64,000 nucleotides of DNA from Phycicoccus avicenniae_A (GTDB lineage Bacteria; Actinomycetota; Actinomycetes; Actinomycetales; Dermatophilaceae), in assembly GCF_050496545.1 (NCBI RefSeq), contig NZ_JBNVZV010000017.1, positions 1-64,000 on the forward strand. The letters run 5' to 3'. The notes under the pieces are model-generated. The model had not been told where the DNA came from, did no database searches, and saw nothing but the letters and a program-made list of their open reading frames with translations. Both the position numbers and the translations under genes were made by a program. Numbering within the stretch: the first letter of the stretch is position 1; every line of letters starts with the position of its first letter. Below are positions 58,273 to 64,000 of this stretch, piece after piece.

Positions 58273-59058
58273 TCAGACCGCTCTGTCGTGCGGCGTCGTC
58301 GCCGGGTGCGCGCCCGCGCCGTGCCACGGCTGCCAGGCGCCCTCCGGCTGGGCGAGCCGGTCGGCGACGACGTGGAGGGTCTCGAGCTGGTGCCCGTACC
58401 CGAGGTGCGTGGCCGAGACCTCGACGTTCTCGGCGGTGGGGCCCTCGTCGAGGACGCAGCACTCCCACGCGACGATGCCGTCGGTGCGCGACCAGATGCT
58501 CGTCGTCGGCACCTGGAGCGGGCCGGCGCGCAGGGCGAGGGCCTCCTCGGTGAACATCAGGTCGAGGTTGTGCCGGTTCATCATCCGGTACATCGCCCAG
58601 GCGCGGGTGGCGGCCGGGTGGTGGCGGAACGGGCTGCCGAGGGTGATGACCGAGCGGGTGTAGTCGGGCAGGGCGCGGGCCATCTCGCGGGCGTAGATGC
58701 CGCCGGCGCTCCACCCGACGAGGCTGACCCGGCGGCCGTAGCGGTCGTAGACCTCGAGGAGGAGGTCCTCGAGCCGCTCGGCGAGCTCCGGGCTGGCGCC
58801 GAGGTTGCGCCCCTGGCGCCAGTCGTGGACGCGGTAGCCGAGCCGGCGCAGGTGCTGGCGCAGGAAGACGGTGGACTCGGGGCCGGCGAGGAAGCCCGGC
58901 AGGACGATGACGGGATGCCCGTCGCCGACCGGCCAGTCCGCGACGTCACGCGTGCGCACGGCCGAGGTCGCGAGCTCGAGGGCGGCCCGCCACTCGCGCC
59001 GGGCCATCCACAGCGTGGGCGCGCTGGGTCCCACGGGGGTCGGGTCGAGGCGGGGCAC
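58273..59058 (-). CDS. Alpha/beta-hydrolase, lipase/esterase-like
   Basis: 261 residues, GTG start with GGAAGGAGC upstream. Core motifs: HPVIVLPGFLAGPESTVFL (oxyanion region), RLEDLLLEVYDRYGRRVSLV, nucleophile elbow GWSAGG, and a final His in THLGYGHQLETLHVV. The middle segment VITLGSPFRHHP is like triacylglycerol lipases of the PGAP1/EstA type. No signal peptide, so probably cytoplasmic. Tight coupling to WS/DGAT suggests turnover of storage lipid. Confidence 0.87.
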   Translation of the reverse strand: MPRLDPTPVGPSAPTLWMARREWRAALELATSAVRTRDVADWPVGDGHPVIVLPGFLAGPESTVFLRQHLRRLGYRVHDWRQGRNLGASPELAERLEDLLLEVYDRYGRRVSLVGWSAGGIYAREMARALPDYTRSVITLGSPFRHHPAATRAWAMYRMMNRHNLDLMFTEEALALRAGPLQVPTTSIWSRTDGIVAWECCVLDEGPTAENVEVSATHLGYGHQLETLHVVADRLAQPEGAWQPWHGAGAHPATTPHDRAV

Positions 59059-59232
59059 GGCCGCTCCTTCCGTCGGGACGGCAGGACGCGACCGGTCACC
59101 CGGGTCGCGGCGCTGCGGTTGGGCAGAGGCCAGTGTCCCAGAACCGGCCTCGTCACGGGCGCCGGACGACCGGTTCGTGTCGGACGTCTCGTCGGGCCGC
59201 TCCCGCCGGCCACCACCCGGGTCGGCGCGGCC

Positions 59233-59247
59233 TACCGTGGAGGGATG
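59233..59247 (+). promoter_or_regulatory. Leaderless-type promoter of fumC
   Basis: TACCGT (59233-59238), six bases (GGAGGG), then ATG at 59245. The purine run touches the start codon and cannot act as a normally spaced Shine-Dalgarno. The rest of the 186-bp divergent gap to the lipase gene holds no other clear signal. Confidence 0.5.
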
Positions 59248-60666
59248 ACGACGCAGCAGGTCCCGGACGGCGGGGCGACCCGCACCGAGCGCGACACGAT
59301 GGGCCCCGTCGAGGTGGCGGCCGACCGCTACTGGGGCGCCCAGACCCAGCGCAGCCTCGAGCACTTCGACATCGGCCGCGACACCTTCGTCTGGGGCCGG
59401 CCGGTCGTGCGGGGGCTCGGGCTGCTCAAGAAGGCGGCGGCGCTTGCAAACGCCGAGCTCGGGCTGCTGCCGGACGACGTGGCGCGGGCGGTGGTGCAGG
59501 CCGCCGACGAGGTGGCCCGCGGCGACCTGGACGAGCACTTCCCGCTCGTCGTGTTCCAGACCGGCTCGGGGACGCAGTCGAACATGAACGCCAACGAGGT
59601 CGTGGCCAACCGGGCCGTCGAGGTCCTCGGTGGGGTGCTGGGGTCCAAGGACCCGGTGCACCCGAACGACCACGTCAACCGCAGCCAGTCCAGCAACGAC
59701 ACCTTCCCGACGGCCGTGCACGTCGCGGTGGCGCTGGAGCTCGCCGAGCGGCTGCACCCGGCCGTCGACGCGCTCTGCGAGGCGCTGGACGCCAAGGCCG
59801 CCGAGTACGCGGACGTCGTCAAGGTCGGGCGCACCCACCTCCAGGACGCGACGCCGGTGACCCTCGGCCAGGAGGTCGGGGCCTGGGCCGGGCAGCTGCG
59901 CGAGGCGCAGGCCGACGTCCGGCACGCCGGGGAGCGGGTGCTGGCGCTGGCCATCGGCGGGACGGCGGTGGGGACCGGGCTGAACGCGCCCGCGGAGTTC
60001 GGCCCGGCCGTGGCGCGGCACCTATCGGCCGAGACCGGGCTGGCCTTCCACCAGGCCGACAACCTCTTCGTCCAGCTCGCCGCGCACGACGGCCTCGTCG
60101 CGGTGTCGTCGGCGCTGCGGACCCTCGCCGGGGGGTTGATGAAGCTCGCGAACGACGTGCGCTGGCTGGCGTCGGGGCCGCGCACCGGCATCGGCGAGCT
60201 GCGCATCCCCGAGAACGAGCCGGGATCCTCGATCATGCCGGGCAAGGTCAACCCCACGCAGTCCGAGGCGACGACGATGGTCGTCACGCGCGTCTTCGGC
60301 AACGACGCCACCGTCGGGTTCGCCGGGACGCAGGGCAACTTCCAGCTCAACGTCTTCACGCCCGTCATGGCGCACGCGGTGCTCGAGTCGGTGCGGCTGC
60401 TCGCCGATGCCTGCCGCTCGTTCACCGAGCACTGCGTCCTCGGGCTGGAGGCCGACCGCGAGCGCATCGCCGAGCACCTCGACGCCGACCTGATGCTCGT
60501 CACCGCGCTCGCGCCGCACATCGGGTACGACGCGGCGGCGGCCATCGCCAAGCAGGCGCACCGCGACGGCTCGACGCTGCGCGAGGCGGCGCTGGCGTCG
60601 GGCCAGGTCACGGACGAGGACTACGACCGATGGGTCGACCCCGCCGCGATGACCCGCCCCGACTGA
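59245..60666 (+). CDS. fumC: Class II fumarate hydratase
   Basis: 473 residues. Interconverts fumarate and malate in the TCA cycle. Family landmarks: DRYWGAQTQRSLEHFDIG, FQTGSGTQSNMNANEV, RSQSSNDTFPTAVHVA, VGRTHLQDATPVTLGQE and the signature loop PGSSIMPGKVNPTQ with the catalytic Ser. The homotetrameric, iron-free type. Monocistronic, followed by two large inverted repeats. Confidence 0.96.
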   Translation: MTTQQVPDGGATRTERDTMGPVEVAADRYWGAQTQRSLEHFDIGRDTFVWGRPVVRGLGLLKKAAALANAELGLLPDDVARAVVQAADEVARGDLDEHFPLVVFQTGSGTQSNMNANEVVANRAVEVLGGVLGSKDPVHPNDHVNRSQSSNDTFPTAVHVAVALELAERLHPAVDALCEALDAKAAEYADVVKVGRTHLQDATPVTLGQEVGAWAGQLREAQADVRHAGERVLALAIGGTAVGTGLNAPAEFGPAVARHLSAETGLAFHQADNLFVQLAAHDGLVAVSSALRTLAGGLMKLANDVRWLASGPRTGIGELRIPENEPGSSIMPGKVNPTQSEATTMVVTRVFGNDATVGFAGTQGNFQLNVFTPVMAHAVLESVRLLADACRSFTEHCVLGLEADRERIAEHLDADLMLVTALAPHIGYDAAAAIAKQAHRDGSTLREAALASGQVTDEDYDRWVDPAAMTRPD

Positions 60667-60675
60667 CCGCCGCCC

Positions 60676-60724
60676 GGGTCGAGGTGACTTCGGGCCGGGA
60701 TCGGGTCGCCTTTCACCTCGACCC
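60676..60724. terminator. Terminator after fumC
   Basis: GGGTCGAGGTGA (60676-60687) and TCACCTCGACCC (60713-60724) form a perfect 12-bp stem around a 25-base loop that begins 10 bp after the fumC stop. Confidence 0.65.
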
Positions 60725-60738
60725 CCGGCCTCTCCCCC

Positions 60739-60786
60739 GAACGTGGGTGAAAACCGTCGGTATACCGACGCTTTTCACCCACGTTC
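60739..60786. repeat. 48-bp near-perfect palindrome
   Basis: Two adjoining 24-base arms (60739-60762 and 60763-60786) are complementary except for one position, with no loop; the centre is GGTATACC. Each arm begins GAACGTGGGTGAAAA read inward. It sits between convergent fumC and a SnoaL-like gene and could terminate both. Its arm resembles that of the palindrome at 61254-61309. Confidence 0.85.
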
Positions 60787-60806
60787 CAGGGGGATGGCGC
60801 CGGGGG

Positions 60807-61226
60807 TCAGGCCGGGGGGTCGTCGTCCCAGACGACGGAGGTGACGAGCCAGCGCCCGTCGTCGCGGACCAGGTGGATGCCCTTGTGGCCCGAACCGGTC
60901 TGCGGCACACCGCCCTCGTGCCACTCCTTGGCGTAGGGACCCCACCAGGACGCGATGTCGCCGACGACCTCGACGTGGCCGCCGGTCCGCCACTCGCGGA
61001 AGCCGGTGAGGCGACCGGAGGCGAGCAGGGCGTGCCGCGGCGCCACGAACCCCTCGAGGTCGAGGACCAGCGGCGGCTCCCCGCACAGCCGCACGACGGT
61101 GACCCGTGGGTGCAGGACGGCGCGGAGCGCCGCGACCCGCTCGTCGAGGTCGGGGCCGGTGGCGAAGGCCGCGAAGAAGGTGTCGAGCACCGCCTCGACT
61201 GTCGCCTGCTCGTCGGGAGTCCCCAC
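60807..61226 (-). CDS. SnoaL/DUF4440-like (NTF2-fold) protein
   Basis: 139 residues, GTG start. NTF2-like cone fold: EATVEAVLDTFFAAFATG-like first helix (TVEAVLDTFFAAFATGPDL), VLHPRVTVVRLCGEP, REWRTGGHVEVVGDIASWW, and KGIHLVRDDGRWLVTSVVWDD. Such domains bind small ligands or act as accessory enzymes; none can be assigned. A TAGGGT six bases upstream suggests a leaderless message. Confidence 0.83.
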   Translation of the reverse strand: MGTPDEQATVEAVLDTFFAAFATGPDLDERVAALRAVLHPRVTVVRLCGEPPLVLDLEGFVAPRHALLASGRLTGFREWRTGGHVEVVGDIASWWGPYAKEWHEGGVPQTGSGHKGIHLVRDDGRWLVTSVVWDDDPPA

Positions 61227-61238
61227 CCCGCGACCCTA
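61224..61238 (-). promoter_or_regulatory. Leaderless-type promoter of the SnoaL-like gene
   Basis: On the minus strand TAGGGT (61238-61233), six bases, then GTG (61226-61224). No Shine-Dalgarno. Confidence 0.55.
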
Positions 61239-61253
61239 CGACCACCCGCCCTT

Positions 61254-61309
61254 CCGCGAACGTGTGTGAACACGCCGCGAAACGCCGGCGCGTACACACA
61301 CATTCGCGG
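61254..61309. repeat. Imperfect palindrome related to that at 60739
   Basis: Arms of 24 bases (61254-61277 and 61286-61309) pair with three mismatches around an 8-base loop. The left arm contains CGAACGTGTGTGAACACG. It follows the TetR stop codon by 9 bp on the minus strand and may terminate that gene. Confidence 0.75.
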
Positions 61310-61317
61310 TCGGGGAG

Positions 61318-61971
61318 TCAGGAGGCGGGCGGGCCGGGGGTCGTCGCGAGGTGGGTCCAGGTGCGGTACAGCCAGGCGGCGAGGGCGTCGCGGGACCAGC
61401 CGAGCGTGGTGCGCTGCACGAGGTAGGTGTCGGGCGAGGCGAGCAGCCCGGCCGTCTGCGCCACCCAGTCGACGTCGACGCCGGGATGGAGCAGGCCGTC
61501 GTCGGCGAGGCGCTGCCAGAGCCGTCGCGACGCGCGCATGCTGCCGCGGCGCCCGGCGTCGAACGCCGCGGCGATGACCGGTTCGCTGGCCTCGGCCTCG
61601 CGGGCCACCGCGAACATCGGGCCGGTCCGCACCAGGGCGTCCGCGGTCCCCTCGGCGAAGGCCCGGAGGCGCTCCTCGAGGGTCGGCGCCTCCAGCATCG
61701 CGGTTCGTCGTGGATCGGGTTGCGCCGCACCGGACACCGACCCCGCCAGGGTCTCGTCGACGAGGCGCTGCAGGAGGAGGGCCTTGCTGCTGAACCGGAG
61801 GAAGAGCGTGCGCTCGGCGCACTCGGCTCGCTCGGCGATCTGGGCCATCGTCGTGGCGGCGTACCCCTGCTGCTCGAACAGCTCACGGGCCGCCAGCAGG
61901 ACCGCGCGCTCGGTGCGGCGGACGCGCGGGTCAGGGGAAACCCTCTTGTCGGCGTCGGTCACGTCATGCAT
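61318..61971 (-). CDS. TetR-family transcriptional regulator
   Basis: 217 residues. The helix-turn-helix is at about residues 20-66 (RAVLLAARELFEQQGYAATT, AQIAERAECAERTLFLRFSS). The C-terminal half is a generic TetR ligand domain (LRAFAEGTADALVRTGPMFA). It diverges from a YceI gene over 44 bp that contain AAATGCA-N15-TGCATTT, and probably represses itself and YceI. Confidence 0.88.
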   Translation of the reverse strand: MHDVTDADKRVSPDPRVRRTERAVLLAARELFEQQGYAATTMAQIAERAECAERTLFLRFSSKALLLQRLVDETLAGSVSGAAQPDPRRTAMLEAPTLEERLRAFAEGTADALVRTGPMFAVAREAEASEPVIAAAFDAGRRGSMRASRRLWQRLADDGLLHPGVDVDWVAQTAGLLASPDTYLVQRTTLGWSRDALAAWLYRTWTHLATTPGPPAS

Positions 61972-61974
61972 AGT

Positions 61975-62003
61975 AAATGCACTAATTCAGTATTACTGCA
62001 TTT
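61975..62003. promoter_or_regulatory. AT-rich dyad between tetR and yceI genes
   Basis: AAATGCA (61975-61981) faces TGCATTT (61997-62003) across 15 bases that include AGTATTACT. The stretch is far more AT-rich than its surroundings and directly abuts both start regions; GGGAGG for YceI follows. Confidence 0.6.
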
Positions 62004-62015
62004 GGGAGGCGTGTC

Positions 62016-62591
62016 ATGGCACGAGTCACGGAGCAACCCCGACCCGACGGACAGCGGAGCGGCCCGCTGCGTGCGCCGATGCCGGCCGACCTGTCGGCCG
62101 GCGTCTGGCACGTCGTGCCCGGTGCCGGCCACGCCCGGTTCTCGGTGCGCGACAAGCTGGTCGCCATCGTCCACGGCTCGCTGCCACTGCGGTCGGGGCG
62201 GGCCGTCCTCGGTCCGGGTGGCGCCCTCGTCGAGGCGGTGCTCGAGCTCGACGTGGCCTCGGTGGACACCGGCAACCCCCGGCGCGACCGCGACCTGGCC
62301 AAGCCGGGCCTGCTCGACACGGCGGCGCACCCCCGCGTCGTCGTGACGGCCGGTCCCGCCGCTGCCGGGCCCGAGGGGTGGGAGCTCTCGGCCACCCTCT
62401 CGGCGCGCGGCGGGTCCTGCCCGCTGGCCCTGCGCGCGCGCCTGCTCGACGGCGGCTCCGGCGGTGCCGTCGTCGGGGTGACCGGTCGCCTGGACCGGCG
62501 GGGCCTGGGGATGAAGGTGCCGACGCTGGTCATCGGCCGGTACCTCGACCTCGACGTCGAGCTGCTCCTCACCGAGGCGCCGCGGCCCTGA
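62016..62591 (+). CDS. YceI-family protein
   Basis: 191 residues. YceI lipocalin-like barrel: GVWHVVPGAGHARFSVRDKL, VEAVLELDVASVDTGNPRRD, LDTAAHPRVVVTAGPA, and the C-terminal KVPTLVIGRYLDLDVELLL. The family binds polyisoprenoid or other hydrophobic ligands. No signal peptide is visible, so it is probably cytoplasmic, unlike many homologues. It is probably controlled by the divergent TetR. Confidence 0.85.
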   Translation: MARVTEQPRPDGQRSGPLRAPMPADLSAGVWHVVPGAGHARFSVRDKLVAIVHGSLPLRSGRAVLGPGGALVEAVLELDVASVDTGNPRRDRDLAKPGLLDTAAHPRVVVTAGPAAAGPEGWELSATLSARGGSCPLALRARLLDGGSGGAVVGVTGRLDRRGLGMKVPTLVIGRYLDLDVELLLTEAPRP

Positions 62592-62597
62592 CGCGGG

Positions 62598-64000
62598 TCA
62601 GTCGGAGAGCAGGCCGCGCAGGTCGTCGGCGGTCAGCGCCCGGCTCATCGCAGCGCCCTCGTCGACGACCTTGGTGAAGAGGTCGCGCTTGCGCTCCTGG
62701 AGGGCGATGACCTTCTCCTCGACCGTGTTCCGGGACACCAGGCGGTAGACGTTGACCGGCTTGGTCTGCCCGATGCGGTGCGCGCGGTCGATGGCCTGGG
62801 CCTCGGCGGCGGGGTTCCACCACGGGTCGAGCACGAAGACGTAGTCGGCCTCGGTGAGCGTGAGGCCGAACCCGCCGGCCTTGAGCGAGATGAGGAACAC
62901 CGGTGCCTCGCCGTCGCGGAAGGCGGCGATGCGGTCGGCGCGGTCGCGGGTGCGGCCGTCGAGGTACTCGTAGGCGATGCCCTCGGCCTCGAGCCGCCGC
63001 CGGACGATGCCGAGGAAGCCGGTGAACTGCGAGAAGACCAGCGCCCGGTGCCCCTCGCCGGCGAGCTCGGTGACGTGCTCGACGAGCGCCTCGACCTTGG
63101 CCGACTCGGCCAGCCCCGCGTACTCGTCGTCGACGAGCGCGGGGTCGAGGGAGAGCTGGCGCAGCGCGGTGAGGGCGCGCAGCACCGCCATCCGGTTGCC
63201 GTCGAGGTCGTCGATGAGCCCGAGCAACCGCTGCCGCTCGCGCTGGAGGTGCCGGTCGTAGACGGCGCGGTGCCGCGGGTGCAGGTCGACGGTGAGCACC
63301 TGCTCCTGCTTCGGCGGCAGCTCGGTGGCGACCGACTCCTTGGTGCGACGCAGCATGAGCGGCCGGATGCGCCGGCGCAGCGTGGCGAGCCGGTCGGCGT
63401 CGCCGTCGCGCTCGATGGGGTTCGCCCACTGCTCCTTGAAGGCGCCCGGCCGCGGGTGCAGCCCCGGCGCGACGATGGACAGCAGCGACCAGAGGTCCAT
63501 CAGCGAGTTCTCGAGCGGGGTGCCCGTGATGGCGAACTTCGCTCTGGCGGAGAGACGCCGGACGGCCTGGTAGGTCTTGGCCTGGTGGTTCTTCACGAAC
63601 TGCGCCTCGTCGAGGACGACCGCGCCCCACGGCCGGGCCCGGAACTGCTCCTCGTCGATGCGCGCCACCGTGTACGAGGTGATGACGATGTGGGCGTCGC
63701 CGACGGCGTCGGCGAGGCTGCGGCGGTCCTTGCCGCGGGTGCGCTCGACCACCGCCGTGCGCAGCGACGGCGCGAACCGCGCCGCCTCGCCGGCCCACGT
63801 GGAGAGCACGGAGGTGGGGGCGACGACGAGCACAGGGTGCTCGAGCTCACCGCGCTCCTGGGCGCGCAGGACCATCGCGAGCATCTGGACGGTCTTGCCG
63901 AGGCCCATGTCGTCGGCGAGCACCCCGCCGAGGCCGCAGTCCCAGAGCATCGAGAGCCACCGGAAGCCGTCGACCTGGTAGGGCCGCAGCGTGGCGTCGA
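62598..64000 (-). CDS. SNF2-family DEAD/DEAH-box helicase (partial, C-terminal two-thirds)
   Basis: The frame continues beyond the right edge; 467 residues are visible. It begins ATLRPYQVDGFRWLSMLWDC, then Walker A DDMGLGKTVQML, DEAQ box VVLDEAQFVKN, ITGTPLENSLMDLWSLL, and the C-terminal helicase motifs LVFSQFTGFLGIV, SLKAGGFGLTLTEADYV and IDRAHRIGQTKPVNVYRL. It is an ATP-driven double-stranded-DNA translocase of the HepA/SNF2 type. The missing N-terminus may hold a SWIM zinc finger, as in similar actinobacterial proteins. It converges on YceI with 6 bp between stops. Confidence 0.93.
   Translation of the reverse strand, partial: DATLRPYQVDGFRWLSMLWDCGLGGVLADDMGLGKTVQMLAMVLRAQERGELEHPVLVVAPTSVLSTWAGEAARFAPSLRTAVVERTRGKDRRSLADAVGDAHIVITSYTVARIDEEQFRARPWGAVVLDEAQFVKNHQAKTYQAVRRLSARAKFAITGTPLENSLMDLWSLLSIVAPGLHPRPGAFKEQWANPIERDGDADRLATLRRRIRPLMLRRTKESVATELPPKQEQVLTVDLHPRHRAVYDRHLQRERQRLLGLIDDLDGNRMAVLRALTALRQLSLDPALVDDEYAGLAESAKVEALVEHVTELAGEGHRALVFSQFTGFLGIVRRRLEAEGIAYEYLDGRTRDRADRIAAFRDGEAPVFLISLKAGGFGLTLTEADYVFVLDPWWNPAAEAQAIDRAHRIGQTKPVNVYRLVSRNTVEEKVIALQERKRDLFTKVVDEGAAMSRALTADDLRGLLSD

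Noticed and set aside
1..64000. tRNA genes, CRISPR arrays, insertion sequences, prophage or integrative elements
   Set aside because: No cloverleaf-like segment, no regularly spaced direct repeats with unique spacers, and no transposase, integrase or phage structural motif were seen on either strand.

Overview
The window is very GC-rich, densely packed DNA of an actinobacterium. A member of the Micrococcales, possibly Intrasporangiaceae, is the best guess, but no rRNA or other taxonomic marker is present. The pointers are F420/deazaflavin-type enzymes, a DUF222-HNH gene of the 13E12 type, a WS/DGAT acyltransferase, a TIGR03086-type protein, a SigG-like ECF factor with a SnoaL tail, many GTG starts and apparently leaderless genes. 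No rRNA, tRNA, CRISPR array, insertion sequence or prophage was seen. Both ends cut genes: a coiled-coil envelope protein at the left and an SNF2 helicase at the right.

Layout. 1-9062 (mostly minus strand): partial exported coiled-coil protein, a DUF1918-DUF1876 protein, then a sugar operon read leftwards: lacI regulator, lipoprotein binding protein, two ABC permeases, a Tat-exported glycoamylase/GH144-like hydrolase and a GH3 glycosidase. Two LacI-type operators 21 bp apart precede it, followed by a nine-copy 19-bp tandem repeat. 9434-17901: SRPBCC protein, DUF4386-like and YibE/F membrane proteins, arginine deiminase with a YbdK-type carboxylate-amine ligase, a phosphotransferase-fold protein, an NAD(P)-binding protein, a twin 54-bp repeat and a DUF2071 operon. 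17961-27859: glpD, DUF4287, RibD-like reductase, epimerase, SDR, deazaflavin nitroreductase-like protein, a DUF222-HNH gene under an SOS-type box, a VOC protein, and a TetR-DUF429 fusion divergent from a quinone-reductase-like gene with two matching operators.

27936-42978: a dicarboxylate symporter divergent from a CitA/DcuS-CitB/DcuR two-component system, an FdhF/YdeP molybdopterin oxidoreductase, a TetR-MFS efflux pair with three operator-like palindromes, a second MFS pump, the sigG-like operon and pxpABC for 5-oxoproline breakdown. 43102-48420: one 1,772-residue secreted heme peroxidase with RTX and FN3 repeats. 48493-54634: PPOX protein, cold-shock protein, SRPBCC protein, an FAD oxidoreductase overlapping a photolyase-like gene that lacks the expected iron-sulfur cysteines, 6-phosphogluconate dehydrogenase and a stress-type flavin protein. 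54690-64000: LysR regulator divergent from a hemerythrin, VOC protein, lipase with WS/DGAT, fumarase, SnoaL-like protein, TetR-YceI pair and the partial helicase.

The strongest leads are the TetR-DUF429 fusion, the photolyase homologue without cluster cysteines coupled to an FAD oxidoreductase, the large peroxidase, the candidate beta-1,2-glucan operon, the SOS box inside the HNH promoter, a family of related intergenic palindromes, and a recurrent leaderless-start geometry. All family assignments come from reading translated sequence by eye; no database search was run.
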